A stretch of DNA of 64,000 nucleotides. It comes from Cognaticolwellia mytili (GTDB taxonomy: Bacteria > Pseudomonadota > Gammaproteobacteria > Enterobacterales > Alteromonadaceae). How positions within the stretch are numbered: position 1 is the stretch's first letter; the number at the start of each line of letters is the position of its first letter. Position numbers and translations under genes: made by a program. A model generated the notes under the pieces. It was not told the DNA's origin, ran no database searches, and saw nothing but the letters and a program-made list of their open reading frames with translations. Shown here piece by piece: positions 18,701 through 27,951 of this stretch. The stretch covers positions 1 through 64,000 of the forward strand of contig NZ_NBOF01000002.1 of the NCBI RefSeq assembly GCF_002104475.1, read 5' to 3'.

Positions 18701-19474
18701 AAGTGTTGGTTTAGCAATATCAATACGCTCAATAGTCGTTTCACCGATAGCTGATCCATCCAAAAAATTGTCCCCTTGTTGCCAGCGTAGGTAGTTATCG
18801 CTGTACAAGGTAACAACCTGCCCAGTCCAATCAGCATTAGATTTACCAATATTATTATCATAATACACCGGGGATTCAGCACTACCTTGCCCATTAATCG
18901 GGTAGCCATTAGCAAGTGGATTTAAACTGCCTGCGTTAAGTATTTTTGTATTAACATTTTGACTGACGGGGTTATTATTTTCCAAATTATCAATATCAAT
19001 CGTGACATCATCTTGGCAATCAATTACAGAAACATTCTGGCCTGTGCTGTTCGGTATTTCATCCCAACTACCTGTATTGCCTTTAAATACATATTCTCGG
19101 ATCCTACCAGTATAAAAACCTATCGTCGCTAACCTGTCTATTGCGGCTTTACAGCTATTAATATCAGCAATGAATCGGCGAGACTCGCCCTCGTCATCAA
19201 CGAGAGGTAAAGTTTCTACAGAACCTTTACCATAATAAATATAATGAGAAGCTCTAAAGTTGAAATTTCCAGCATAGGCATACTTTTTAGTGGCATCATA
19301 AGCATTTTTTACTGTTTGGTAGTCGCCCATACTGCCGGACGTATCTAAAATCAATAATACCTGTGGCTTTGCCCCTGACTGTTGAGTGCTATTGCCTATG
19401 TATAATTCAATATCTTCACCAGTTGAAAAAAATGCGCACCCGACTAATAAAATAATAAATAGCAAAAATTTCAT
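15794..19474 (-). CDS. pilY1: Type IV pilus tip adhesin/biogenesis factor PilY1
   Basis: A large pilus-associated protein of 1226 residues. The N-terminal half has a von Willebrand A domain with MIDAS motif DTSGS (Asp44) and ITDGLP further on. The C-terminal half is the PilY1 beta-propeller with GVLHMFK, AFMPKKFF and a calcium loop DSDSDGLID near 910 followed by GDTGGNVWRVDM. PilY1 aids pilus extension, adhesion and surface sensing. ATG 19474 lies 1 nt after the pilX stop (TGAGATG); an ATG 15 nt earlier is possible. Oddly the signal sequence contains LVGC (Cys13), a plausible lipobox, whereas PilY1 usually has a plain signal peptide. Confidence 0.92.
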   Translation of the reverse strand: MKFLLFIILLVGCAFFSTGEDIELYIGNSTQQSGAKPQVLLILDTSGSMGDYQTVKNAYDATKKYAYAGNFNFRASHYIYYGKGSVETLPLVDDEGESRRFIADINSCKAAIDRLATIGFYTGRIREYVFKGNTGSWDEIPNSTGQNVSVIDCQDDVTIDIDNLENNNPVSQNVNTKILNAGSLNPLANGYPINGQGSAESPVYYDNNIGKSNADWTGQVVTLYSDNYLRWQQGDNFLDGSAIGETTIERIDIAKPTLVNLIDSIPSVDFGLQVYNANGDTDSSREGSHGGRVVFGIQEMTPSARTKLNVMINGQTLPSVINSQIIPSGSTPLCESLYEAAQYFGGKAVHWGNKDKDRSSSYGRGYKHLKDSPKYDTSIIDGSKYIAPYKGCSDEVFVILITDGLPTNDTAADSSIKQLTGLTSISGNHLTELARYMHTKDLNDDLSGDQIATLFTVGFSSGSSGATTLLKAAATAGGGEYYDATDPTQLGTRLQQALSSILEVNTTFTAPSVASNSFDRTETLDSAYYGMFIPANGASWQGNLKKLKVINKVQVDRYEKPAVDHDTGNILATASTYWPSSTSADGNDVTQGGVVGMLRKKTSRNILSDIGGTTEKPKILPIDLAIAIDKYGQSGLAAALGVADSKVIDYFNWALGLDVDDADKDGSITDIRPDVLGDPLHFKPVVINYGLSDDGVSPDIRIIVGTNSGVLHMFKDSDTSVDEVWAFMPKKFFSKIKKLKDNLPSSSKEYAIDGRATVHIQDANGDGTIDPIKDKVWLFFGLRRGGSAYYALDISNKNSPKWLWGVDNSNEEFKTMGQSWSQPRVGYSTLNIRGGIPKPVLIFAGGYDIAKDALGVPAVDAVDNLGKGIYMVDAESGVLLWSLTTEATSENNTYFEGITDSIPSRVAVLDSDSDGLIDRLYVGDTGGNVWRVDMPGDQPFGNTPWTVFKLAELGGITDEVDRRFFSEPSIVRTFITDTLKTEKLDNNGVGTGEYTITSQETPYDAILIGSGDRSTPTDTKTTDKFFMIKDENIITESYVSGATAPKAVVPKTIKESDLYNFTDNPFGDYSVPMSSSQKALFDDLSIVVSSKSGWYYDYLSPGEKNTAEAIVINGVAYFTSFIPGAVIDGSSCSLIDGSGFLYAIDMYQGRTVYNWRKTFTGVGMPDTPTIIVTTDPKAIPEPGEDIDNPQPGVDAATIKLVTGGQVIDVNSKLITSQSYLYLKEVK

Positions 19475-19475
19475 C

Positions 19476-19982
19476 TCAGTTCCCCCCATTGATTAATTGC
19501 TGTGTGATACCGGCATTAATTTCAATAGCACTATTATAGGTCCGTCCATATCGACGCACGACATTAACATTTAACACATTGCACTTAAAAACCTGTACAG
19601 AAGATGCAGCAAACGCATGTGGACAATCAGCAATTAGCTGTGATGGGTTTACAATCGTAATTTTGGCTGTGATAACATTAGCTTTTGTTACCGTTGGTGC
19701 TAAAGGGAATAATGCCAATGCAGAAGTAAAGCCATTAGTACCATTTACCTTTCTTACTTGATTATAAATAATATTGTCTACTTCACTTTGTGCTTCTTGT
19801 AATGCTACTAACTTATCTTGACTTGCTCCCGACATTTTCATGTCGGTCGACGTATTTTGCATTAACGCTACAACTACAGCAGTTAATGCAAATAAAAACA
19901 CTAAAGAAACAATTAAAACCACTCCACTTTGTTTATTAGGTGATCTTAATAGAATCAATGTAGCAAAATGAGCATTTACCAT
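19476..19982 (-). CDS. pilX: Type IV pilus minor pilin PilX
   Basis: A PilX-type pseudopilin of 168 residues. After a 19-residue positively charged leader, QSG/VVLIVSLVFLFALTAVVVALMQNTSTDMKMSGASQDKLVALQEAQSE is the typical PilX_N pattern, with Glu replaced at mature position 5 as in many PilX proteins. Two Cys (DCPHAF and FKCNV) may pair. It overlaps the pilW end by 7 nt, so the operon is tightly coupled. It takes part in the PilV-W-X initiation complex. Confidence 0.85.
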   Translation of the reverse strand: MVNAHFATLILLRSPNKQSGVVLIVSLVFLFALTAVVVALMQNTSTDMKMSGASQDKLVALQEAQSEVDNIIYNQVRKVNGTNGFTSALALFPLAPTVTKANVITAKITIVNPSQLIADCPHAFAASSVQVFKCNVLNVNVVRRYGRTYNSAIEINAGITQQLINGGN

Positions 19983-20983
19983 GAGTTTATCCTCGCATTT
20001 TTAAGTGCAACGGTTGAACTAAATAATAAGCGTCTGAAGTTATCCCCCTTAGCTTCAAAACGAGTATCGCCAAGTTGATAAACATTGTTGTTGATATACT
20101 TACTATCCGGCAGAAGATCACGCACTAATATATAAACCTTAACGGCAACTATGCGAATATTATTATTGCTATCCCAGTAGCCCGTTGTCATATTCTTTGC
20201 AGAAATATAAGCATTAACAGAGCCGTCGTTCGTGGTATCAACACCATACATAAAATATAACCTTTCAATACCTTCGACCATGATGTCGAAAAATATCGCT
20301 GAAGCCGCATTTTGCAATCGCCCCTGCATTAAAATAGGTATATTATTACTCCCATGTGTATCTACACGAACATAATAAATATGGTGTTGGTACTCCCAAA
20401 CCCTACCAATATTTACCTTAGGAATTTCAAACGCATTACCAGCAAATATTGCTGCACTATTGGCATTTGATTTAATGTAATAACGATTATTAGGCAAATC
20501 AGCAATAGTTAGTGGAGCTAATGGTGGTAAGGGATCAGAAAATGGATGAGAAATAGCGCGCTTAAGTTGTAATAAATCACTTCCAATTTTTGCATTTTTA
20601 ATGCACCCGCCCATTACCGAGCTGTTTAAAACAGTTACCCCCCATAATGTTCTAAATGCACCGACCGGACCTGGAAAGCTGCTATTATTAATGCCGCCGC
20701 CGACACAGTCACCAGAAACGTTACTAGGGTCTGGTGATAATACGAGCCCTGCTACAGTAATATTCCCGCTCAAATCCCCCCAAAAGTTTTGCCGAAGTAA
20801 GTCATCAGTTATCAAAGTCATGGCAAAACGACCATTTTCTTGTAATTCACCGGCACTCGTTGTTTCACTACTCGTCGTACGCATAGCAACAAAAAGACTT
20901 AAAACACCAGCGAGTAAAGCAAGGCCAATAGCTAAGGAAATAAATATTTCAATGATGGTAAAACCATCTTGCTTTTTTTTCAT
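19976..20983 (-). CDS. pilW: Type IV pilus minor pilin PilW
   Basis: A large minor pilin (335 residues) with leader MKKKQDG and mature start FTIIEIFISLAIGLALLAGVLSLFV (Glu5 present). LQENGRFAMTLITDDLRQ-like text right after the helix is the PilW family hallmark. It contains a Cys pair (DCVGGG and GGCIKN). PilW belongs to the tip/priming complex with PilV, PilX and PilY1. It lies 8 nt after pilV. Confidence 0.88.
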   Translation of the reverse strand: MKKKQDGFTIIEIFISLAIGLALLAGVLSLFVAMRTTSSETTSAGELQENGRFAMTLITDDLLRQNFWGDLSGNITVAGLVLSPDPSNVSGDCVGGGINNSSFPGPVGAFRTLWGVTVLNSSVMGGCIKNAKIGSDLLQLKRAISHPFSDPLPPLAPLTIADLPNNRYYIKSNANSAAIFAGNAFEIPKVNIGRVWEYQHHIYYVRVDTHGSNNIPILMQGRLQNAASAIFFDIMVEGIERLYFMYGVDTTNDGSVNAYISAKNMTTGYWDSNNNIRIVAVKVYILVRDLLPDSKYINNNVYQLGDTRFEAKGDNFRRLLFSSTVALKNARINSW

Positions 20984-20991
20984 ACCGTTCT

Positions 20992-21573
20992 CTAAAACAT
21001 AAAAGCATTAACCACTATTTGTCGGCGCTGATTTGTTATCTCACCACATTCTTTTGCAAAAGCACTATTGTGCGTTGCCCCATCAGATGTTTTCTCTCGG
21101 CCTTGCCAGCTAATGACAATATCAACTTTATTATTAAGATGATTAATACATGCCATAGCACCTATTAAGCCACCAGCATTCATAGCATTATTTTTTACAT
21201 CGGCTCCTATCAAATTACTTTCCCATTCGTACAAATCATGTGCAACCATCTGCTGCCAAGTGCATAAGGTAGTCACTGAACGACAATTAGGTACCGGAAT
21301 AAGCTTCGAGGCTTTTCCATCGCCATAGGTTCCGCTATAAGCATTTAAGCTTGCTAATGATGAGTCATTGCTTCGCATTCGATCTAAAATATCTTGCGCA
21401 AGCGTTGATGCCATCGACCGCTGCATTGCATCAAAACTGCCTTTTTTAACTGATGCTTGCATAGCCACTGCACCTAGAACTCCAGTGACTAAGATAAACA
21501 TTGAAACTAAAACTTCAATGAGGGTCATGCCTGAGACATTCATCTTTTGGGATTTTATTATGATGCTATGCAA
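20992..21573 (-). CDS. pilV: Type IV pilus minor pilin PilV
   Basis: The first gene of the operon. Mature start MTLIEVLVSMFILVTGVLGAVAMQ follows a Gly cleavage site, and QRSMASTLAQDILDRMRSN is typical of PilV. Four Cys lie in the globular part (NCRS, LCTW, MACINH, ECGE). The start is uncertain: TTG at 21573 has a good AAGGCG 8 nt upstream; ATG at 21543 would give the short leader MNVSG but lacks a clear Shine-Dalgarno. The promoter should be within 21574-21952, a spacer shared with the ispH 3' end. Confidence 0.87.
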   Translation of the reverse strand: MHSIIIKSQKMNVSGMTLIEVLVSMFILVTGVLGAVAMQASVKKGSFDAMQRSMASTLAQDILDRMRSNDSSLASLNAYSGTYGDGKASKLIPVPNCRSVTTLCTWQQMVAHDLYEWESNLIGADVKNNAMNAGGLIGAMACINHLNNKVDIVISWQGREKTSDGATHNSAFAKECGEITNQRRQIVVNAFMF

Positions 21574-21952
21574 TTTTTAATCGCCTTATAAATAGTAATT
21601 TAAAGCGATAAACATTAACGAAAGAAAGCCTAACCTTACGTTAGAAGACAGCACGCCAGAAAGTATATACTCAAGCCACTTGAGTATATTAAGCATAGGA
21701 AAAATTTGAGTTTTGACAAGCAGGGCAGCACAAGGAAACTTGACTAAAAAAGAAACTGTCAGTATTAAAAATTGTCTTTGTTCAGGAATATTATAGTCAA
21801 ACACTAAAAAAGAGGACAACCAGCAAGACTCATTGCTTCACATTACAAGAGCCCAACAGCTATCAACTGAAAACTATAAAATAACAGCTATAAATGATGG
21901 CAATAGATTATCTAAAACAAGTTCGTCATAACAGATATAGCTGTAGATAGAG
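21574..21952. other. Spacer between ispH and pilV
   Basis: No gene is supported; a 77-codon minus-strand frame here has no ribosome site or family resemblance. The spacer carries a 25-bp palindrome at 21665-21689, and presumably the pilV promoter, which I cannot place with confidence. Confidence 0.5.
21665..21689. repeat. Perfect palindrome resembling the MITE terminal repeat
   Basis: ATATACTCAAG-CCA-CTTGAGTATAT is a perfect 11-bp inverted repeat. TATACTCAAGCCACTTGA differs at only two positions from TATACCCAAGCCACTTCA, the left end of the 266-bp element at 59080. It may be a relic of that element family or an operator upstream of the pilV operon. Confidence 0.6.
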
Positions 21953-22882
21953 TTAACGTAATTCTATCGGCACCGCAAATACGGTATTTTCTTCACGCCC
22001 GGGATACTCAATAACTTCTTTACCACCGAGTGATTTTAGCTCGCTAATAACTTGTTGTACCAATACAGCTGGAGCAGAGGCTCCGGCTGTAACGCCTACT
22101 TTAGCAACATTATCAAGCCATGTAGTGTCAATGTCTGCAGCCGTATCAATTAAATAAGATGTTGTACCAATCTTTTCAGCTAGCTCTCGTAAACGGTTTG
22201 AGTTCGAGCTATTTTTTGCACCAACAACCAATAACAGTTCAACTTGTTCAGCAATGGAGCGAACTGCATCTTGTCTATTTTGCGTCGCGTAGCAAATATC
22301 ATCCTTTCGAGGGCCTTGAATCAACGGAAACTTTTTTCTCAAAGCATCAATCACATCACTAGTATCATCAACAGATAGTGTGGTTTGACTACAATAGTAA
22401 AGTTTTTCCGGATTCTTAATTTCCAATGTTGCAACATCTTCAGCTGATTCAACGAGGTAAATCCCGCCTTCTTCACTTTCGTATTGCCCCATCGTACCCT
22501 CAACTTCAGGGTGACCAGCGTGTCCGATCAAAATACACTCGATGTTCTTACGACTTGTTCGTGATACTTCCATATGAACTTTAGTCACTAAAGGGCAAGT
22601 TGCATCAAACACTTTCAAACCGCGTGATTTTGCTTCATTACGAACAGCTTTAGATACGCCATGAGCACTAAAAATGACAGTACTATCATCTGGCACTTCA
22701 ACGAGTTCATCAACAAATATCGCACCGCGATCTTTTAAACCGTTAACCACAAACTTGTTATGCACAACTTCATGGCGAACATAAATAGGTGCTTCAAATA
22801 AATCAAGCGCTCGGTCAACAATGCTAATGGCTCGGTCGACACCGGCGCAAAAACCGCGAGGATTAGCTAAAATAATTTCCAT
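21953..22882 (-). CDS. ispH: 4-hydroxy-3-methylbut-2-enyl diphosphate reductase
   Basis: The last enzyme of the MEP isoprenoid pathway. It reduces HMBPP to IPP and DMAPP through a [4Fe-4S] cluster. The three cluster cysteines are in NPRGFCAG (Cys12), DATCPLVTK (near 96) and [11 protein letters not shown] (near 197). The substrate His residues are in [15 protein letters not shown] and [11 protein letters not shown]. Its 309 residues match. It is the last gene of the ribF-ileS-lspA-fkpB-ispH series, 20 bp after fkpB. As in P. aeruginosa, a minor-pilin operon lies beside ispH. Confidence 0.96.
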   Translation of the reverse strand: MEIILANPRGFCAGVDRAISIVDRALDLFEAPIYVRHEVVHNKFVVNGLKDRGAIFVDELVEVPDDSTVIFSAHGVSKAVRNEAKSRGLKVFDATCPLVTKVHMEVSRTSRKNIECILIGHAGHPEVEGTMGQYESEEGGIYLVESAEDVATLEIKNPEKLYYCSQTTLSVDDTSDVIDALRKKFPLIQGPRKDDICYATQNRQDAVRSIAEQVELLLVVGAKNSSNSNRLRELAEKIGTTSYLIDTAADIDTTWLDNVAKVGVTAGASAPAVLVQQVISELKSLGGKEVIEYPGREENTVFAVPIELR

Positions 22883-22902
22883 ATGATACTCGTCGTTACT
22901 AA

Positions 22903-23334
22903 TTATTTAACTTCAATAACATCAATTACAAATGTTACTGCTTGACCTGCCAGCGGGTGGTTAAAGTCAATGGTTACTGAACTACCTGACACATCTTTTA
23001 TCATACCTGGCAATTCACCACCTGGTTGAGAAAACGTTATGATGTTGCCTACTTTGGCTGGCGCTTCTTCACTGAACTTACTGATATCCATATAGTGAAT
23101 ATTTTCAGGTAAAGGCTCACCAAAGGCATCAACAGCCGCTAAAGTAAATTCTTTGCTTTCTCCAGCTGATATTCCAACAAGTTGTGCTTCAAATGCGGGT
23201 GATATGCTGGCATCACCCATGATAATTTTAGCCGGCTTTTTGTTAACCTTAGTGCTATCAGCTGCAGAGCCATCTGATAATTTCATGGTTATATGGGCAA
23301 TAATTTCTGAAGAGGTTGTTACTAAGTTTGTCAT
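22903..23334 (-). CDS. fkpB: FKBP-type peptidyl-prolyl isomerase FkpB/SlpA
   Basis: A small SlyD-like FKBP of 143 residues with [16 protein letters not shown], then the inserted-in-flap region [15 protein letters not shown] and the end [19 protein letters not shown]. The N(H)PLAG motif is the SlyD/FkpB signature. It lacks the His-rich metal tail of SlyD. It is cytoplasmic, with peptidyl-prolyl isomerase and chaperone activity. It lies 12 bp after lspA, as in the E. coli ileS-lspA-fkpB-ispH operon. Confidence 0.9.
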   Translation of the reverse strand: MTNLVTTSSEIIAHITMKLSDGSAADSTKVNKKPAKIIMGDASISPAFEAQLVGISAGESKEFTLAAVDAFGEPLPENIHYMDISKFSEEAPAKVGNIITFSQPGGELPGMIKDVSGSSVTIDFNHPLAGQAVTFVIDVIEVK

Positions 23335-23346
23335 AAAAATATCTCT

Positions 23347-23859
23347 TTAAGCGTTAGTATTTGTAGCTTTGTTATTCGGTTCGCCATTCTTAAAAGAATC
23401 TAGAATCATTAATGCGGCGCCAATAAAAATCATTGAGTCTGCAATATTAAACGCAGGAAAACGGTAACCAAAACCATAAAAATCAATAAAATCGATAACA
23501 TAACCAAACAGCACACGGTCAATTAAATTACCAACAGCACCACTCAACATTAAAGCAAATGCTACAGATAATAGTTTTTGTTGTTTCGGTGTTTTAGCTA
23601 GCCAAACAATAAAAACGATACTGGCGATGGCGGCAATTGCAGTGAAAAACCAACGTTGCCAGCCCCCTTGGTCAGCTAAAAAGCTAAATGCTGCACCAGG
23701 GTTATGTACATAAGTAATATTGAAGAAAGGTAAAATGTCGATTGATTGATATAAGTCCATATTAGTGGCGACTAATTGTTTGGTTACTTGATCGGCAAAT
23801 AAGCAAATAATCGTTAACCACAACCAACGTAGTCCCGTTTCAGTAAATAAACTTGTCAT
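23347..23859 (-). CDS. lspA: Lipoprotein signal peptidase (signal peptidase II)
   Basis: The inner-membrane aspartyl protease that cuts signal peptides of diacylglyceryl-modified lipoproteins. Four hydrophobic segments are seen. The catalytic pair is Asp123 (YVIDFID) and Asp141 (FNIADS), with the same numbers as in E. coli. The conserved NPGAAFSF and GAVGNLIDR blocks are intact. It would process the many lipoproteins predicted in this window (BamD and the M49-like, M3, M1 and TPR proteins). It lies 125 bp after ileS. Confidence 0.95.
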   Translation of the reverse strand: MTSLFTETGLRWLWLTIICLFADQVTKQLVATNMDLYQSIDILPFFNITYVHNPGAAFSFLADQGGWQRWFFTAIAAIASIVFIVWLAKTPKQQKLLSVAFALMLSGAVGNLIDRVLFGYVIDFIDFYGFGYRFPAFNIADSMIFIGAALMILDSFKNGEPNNKATNTNA

Positions 23860-23984
23860 AAATAAGTCTCTAATGTTCCGTTGCGCGTCATACGCTAATT
23901 TTTATTATTATAATAATTAGAAAACGTGCAGACTTTACCCAAGCACTACACGTTTTAATATTACTGATTTAGCAATTAAAGGAG

Positions 23985-26834
23985 TTAAGCGTATTTACGC
24001 ACTTCACCTTCGCCATCAACGTTAGTAATACAGCGCCCGCAAAGTTCAGGGTGCTGTTCGCTTTGACCAATATCTTCAGTAACATGCCAACAGCGATCAC
24101 ATTTGGCACCTTCTGCTGGAGCAACGGTTAACCATAAACCGTCAACGCCTGTAGCAATAGCACTACCATCGTTAGGTATAGGGTTAGCTGGAACTTGTTT
24201 AATAGTTGCTTTTGATGTAATTAATACAAAACGTAATTCATCACCTAACTGTTGTAGTTTTTCAGCTAAATCAGTTGTTGCATATAAAGTAACTTGTGCT
24301 TCAAGGGCTTTGCCAACCACCTTATCTTTGCGTGCGACTTCTAATGCGGTATTAACAGCACCACGTACTAATAACAACTCGTTCCAGTAGTCGTTATTTA
24401 AAGCACTGGTTGTTGCTGTTTTTGGTAAGCCGTCAAACCATACACCAGTGAAAACGAACTCTTCACGAGCTTCACCTGCTGGCGTTGGTAGCGCTTGCCA
24501 AATTTCCTGTGCGGTAAATGACAAAATAGGTGCCATCCAACGAGTCATAGCTTCGGCAATTAAGTACATCGCAGTTTGACATGAACGACGAGCTACGCTG
24601 TCTTCTTTCGCTGTGTATTGACGGTCTTTAATAATATCTAAGTAGAAACCACCAAGTTCAGTGGTACAAAAGTTCATTAACTTGTGTACAACCACATGGA
24701 ATTCGTATTCGTCGTATGCGGCAATAATTTCTGCTTGTAGCTGCGCTGCTTTATCTACTGCCCAGCGATCAAGTGCCACCATATCATCAAAAGCAATTGA
24801 ATCTGTTTTCGGATCAAAGCCGTTTAAGTTTGATAATAAAAAGCGCGAGGTGTTACGAATACGACGATAAGCATCTGCTTGACGCTTAAATATTTCATCA
24901 CCCGCGGTAATTTCTTGCGTGTAGTTAACTGATGCTGTCCATAAGCGCAAAATATCAGCACCTAAAGTATTAGTAATTTCTTTTGGCGTAATAACATTAC
25001 CTAATGACTTAGACATTTTGTGACCTTTAGCGTCAACCACAAAACCATGAGTTAGCACTTGCTTGTATGGTGCTTGGCTGGTCATGGCAACTGAAGAAAT
25101 CATTGACGACATAAACCAACCACGATGTTGGTCTGAGCCTTCAAGGTATAAATCAGCAATGCCATCAAACTCTTCACGGGCATTAACCACTGAGTAATGG
25201 GTTGTTCCTGAGTCAAACCAAACATCTAAGGTATCGGCAACTTTAACGTATTCTTGCGCGTCATCACCAATCAGCTCTGCTGCTTCTAAATCAAACCATG
25301 CTTGAATGCCTTTTTCTTCAACACGCTTTGCTACAGTTTCAATTAATTCAATGCTACGCGGATGCAATGCGCCGGTATCTTTATGAATAAATAATGCCAT
25401 TGGCACGCCCCAGGTACGCTGGCGTGAAATACACCAATCAGGACGACCTTCAACCATAGACTCAATACGGCGTTGACCCCAATCAGGGATCCACTGCGTT
25501 TTTTCAATTTCGTTAAGCGAGTCTTTACGCAAGCCTTTATTGTCCATGCTAATAAACCACTGCGGCGTCGCACGGAAAATTAATGGCGTTTTATGGCGCC
25601 AGCAATGCGGGTAAGAATGTTCCAATGCATGATGATGCGCAAGCTTGCCATGTTCTTTTAAGGTTTCAACAACATTGGCATTAGCTTTAAATACATGCTG
25701 ACCAGCAAACAATTCAGTGTCATCTAAATAAACACCATTCGCGCCAACAGGGTTAGCCACTTCCAAATTATAAAGTTTACCAACCTCGAAATCTTCTACA
25801 CCGTGACCAGGAGCAGTATGCACACAACCTGTACCTGAATCAGTAGTTACATGCTCACCTAAAATAACCGGTACGGTAAAGTCATAAAATGGGTGTTGAA
25901 GTTGTACTAAATCTAACTCAGCACCTTTACAAAAACCTAATGCGTGATATTTAGTAATCCCAAAGCGGTCCATACAAGAAGTCACAAGGTCTGACGCTAA
26001 AATTAAGCGCTCTTTACCCTGCTCAGTTTCACATTGTACTAAGGTATATTCAACATCAGCATGTAATGAAACCGCACGGTTAGCTGGTAGTGTCCAGGGT
26101 GTTGTGGTCCAAATAACAACCGAAATCTCACCTTCACCTTCATGATTTTCAGGATGATCAAATTTATCGGCAACGCTTTGTTCTACGACAGTAAATTTCA
26201 CATCAATTGCTGGTGATTGCTTATCTTTATATTCCACTTCAGCTTCAGCCAAAGATGAACCACAGTCTGTACACCAATGCACAGGCTTAAAACCTTGATG
26301 TAAGTGGCCATTTTCAGCAATTTTGCCTAGTGAACGAATAATGTTCGCTTCAGTGTCAAAATCCATCGTGCGGTAAGGTTTATCCCAATCCGCAAAAACA
26401 CCTAAGCGTTTAAAATCATCGCGTTGACCATCAACTTGTTTAGCGGCATATTCACGACACTTTTCACGAAAGACACTAGCAGAAACTTTATGGCCCGGCT
26501 TACCTACTTTCTTTTCAACCATTAATTCAATCGGTAAACCATGACAATCCCAACCTGGCACGTATGGCGCATTGAAATCAGACAATGTTTTTGATTTAAC
26601 AATAATATCTTTAAGGATTTTATTAACCGCATGACCAATATGAATATTACCGTTTGCATAAGGAGGTCCATCATGCAAAATGAATGACTTCTTACCTTTT
26701 TTTGCCGCTCGAATTTGGCCGTATAAATCTTTTTCAGCCCATTCTTTTAGCATATTCGGTTCACGATTCGCCATATTTCCTTTCATTGCAAAAGAAGTTG
26801 CTGGCAAATTTAGGGTTTGTTTATAATCACTCAT
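23985..26834 (-). CDS. ileS: Isoleucyl-tRNA synthetase
   Basis: A class I aminoacyl-tRNA synthetase charging tRNA-Ile, with editing of valine. HIGH is at 65-68 (GNIHIGH) and KMSKS is in [11 protein letters not shown] near 610. The editing (CP1) domain has [12 protein letters not shown] and [12 protein letters not shown]. The C-terminal zinc finger has CDRCWH and CGRC. Its 949 residues match the bacterial short type. The ribF gene lies 74 bp upstream. It is part of the conserved ribF-ileS-lspA-fkpB-ispH order. Confidence 0.98.
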   Translation of the reverse strand: MSDYKQTLNLPATSFAMKGNMANREPNMLKEWAEKDLYGQIRAAKKGKKSFILHDGPPYANGNIHIGHAVNKILKDIIVKSKTLSDFNAPYVPGWDCHGLPIELMVEKKVGKPGHKVSASVFREKCREYAAKQVDGQRDDFKRLGVFADWDKPYRTMDFDTEANIIRSLGKIAENGHLHQGFKPVHWCTDCGSSLAEAEVEYKDKQSPAIDVKFTVVEQSVADKFDHPENHEGEGEISVVIWTTTPWTLPANRAVSLHADVEYTLVQCETEQGKERLILASDLVTSCMDRFGITKYHALGFCKGAELDLVQLQHPFYDFTVPVILGEHVTTDSGTGCVHTAPGHGVEDFEVGKLYNLEVANPVGANGVYLDDTELFAGQHVFKANANVVETLKEHGKLAHHHALEHSYPHCWRHKTPLIFRATPQWFISMDNKGLRKDSLNEIEKTQWIPDWGQRRIESMVEGRPDWCISRQRTWGVPMALFIHKDTGALHPRSIELIETVAKRVEEKGIQAWFDLEAAELIGDDAQEYVKVADTLDVWFDSGTTHYSVVNAREEFDGIADLYLEGSDQHRGWFMSSMISSVAMTSQAPYKQVLTHGFVVDAKGHKMSKSLGNVITPKEITNTLGADILRLWTASVNYTQEITAGDEIFKRQADAYRRIRNTSRFLLSNLNGFDPKTDSIAFDDMVALDRWAVDKAAQLQAEIIAAYDEYEFHVVVHKLMNFCTTELGGFYLDIIKDRQYTAKEDSVARRSCQTAMYLIAEAMTRWMAPILSFTAQEIWQALPTPAGEAREEFVFTGVWFDGLPKTATTSALNNDYWNELLLVRGAVNTALEVARKDKVVGKALEAQVTLYATTDLAEKLQQLGDELRFVLITSKATIKQVPANPIPNDGSAIATGVDGLWLTVAPAEGAKCDRCWHVTEDIGQSEQHPELCGRCITNVDGEGEVRKYA

Positions 26835-26908
26835 TAAAATAAATATCCGTTGTCGTATTCACTAATCTATTAATTAGTGTTGGGTAATGTTTTCTTAACT
26901 GATTTAAA

Positions 26909-27850
26909 TTAAGCTAAGTTTTGCACAAAGGTGCGGGCCTGCTCTGTATCTATCGTAATTTGCTGTGTTAGTTCAGTTAGCGAGCTAAACTTTTGTTCAC
27001 TGCGGAGTTTTTTCAACATCACTACCTCAATGACTGCACCATACAAATTGTTATCAAAATCAAAAATATGTACTTCTAATTGTTGCCTTATACCAGCAAC
27101 GGTTGGTCTTGAACCTATATTAGCCACACCAAAGTGCTTACCAAATTGGCTTTTAACCTGCACCGCATATACGCCTGCAACAGGTGATACTCGACGCTTT
27201 AATCTTATATTTGCTGTAGGAAAGCCCATTTCTCGGCCACGTTTATCACCGTGAAATACTTTACCAATAATTGAGTATGCTCGACCTAGCATGGTTTCTG
27301 CACCCGCTAAATCATCTTGCTCTAGTGTTTCTCTTATTGCAGTACTACTAATTCTACAACCAGCTAATTTATGGCTAGTCGTATCAGTTACCGAAAATCC
27401 TAGTTTTTCGCCCGCCATATTCAGCATTGAAAAATTGCCTTGACGGTTTTTGCCAAAACGAAAATCATCACCAACAATTAAATGCTTTATTGCTAGGCGT
27501 TTAACCAGTAACTCTTCAATAAAAGTTTCGGCGCTTAGACTAGCAAATTTTTTATTAAAATTGATACAAATTAATCGATCAACACCTAAGTTTTTCAACA
27601 AGGCATATTTATCACGTAATCGACAAAGTCTAGCAGGGGCAGTTTCTGGTGAGAACAGCTCTTGAGGTTGCGGCTCAAAAACTAAAACAGCGGCTTCACA
27701 ATTTAGCTCTTTGGCCTTTTTAACTAAGGCTGAAATTACTTGTTGGTGACCTAAGTGCACACCATCAAAATTGCCTATGGTTAACACACAACCTTGACGA
27801 TTTTTATCGTCACTTATATGCATATTGTGAATGCCACGTGTTAATTGCAT
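26909..27850 (-). CDS. ribF: Bifunctional riboflavin kinase / FAD synthetase
   Basis: It converts riboflavin to FMN and then FAD. The N-terminal nucleotidyltransferase domain has LTIGNFDGVHLGHQ, VGDDFRFGKNRQG and ISSTAIRE. The C-terminal kinase domain has GKVFHGDKRGREMGFPTANI. I chose ATG 27850, because MQLTRGIHN matches the known family start (MKLIRGIHN in E. coli). An upstream in-frame start at 27874 would add eight residues not typical of the family. Length is then 313 residues. It lies between murJ (102 bp upstream) and ileS. Confidence 0.95.
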   Translation of the reverse strand: MQLTRGIHNMHISDDKNRQGCVLTIGNFDGVHLGHQQVISALVKKAKELNCEAAVLVFEPQPQELFSPETAPARLCRLRDKYALLKNLGVDRLICINFNKKFASLSAETFIEELLVKRLAIKHLIVGDDFRFGKNRQGNFSMLNMAGEKLGFSVTDTTSHKLAGCRISSTAIRETLEQDDLAGAETMLGRAYSIIGKVFHGDKRGREMGFPTANIRLKRRVSPVAGVYAVQVKSQFGKHFGVANIGSRPTVAGIRQQLEVHIFDFDNNLYGAVIEVVMLKKLRSEQKFSSLTELTQQITIDTEQARTFVQNLA

Positions 27851-27951
27851 GAACCTAATAAACCCTAATGCCAACCATTGCTAGCTATCGATAAATCATA
27901 AAAGAATAAAAACTGACAAATTATATATCAGTAAGCAATAAGAATCAGCCC

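Noticed and set aside
21586-21819. 77-codon hydrophobic frame upstream of pilV
   Set aside because: No Shine-Dalgarno or recognisable family, and it spans the 25-bp palindrome; more likely spacer.
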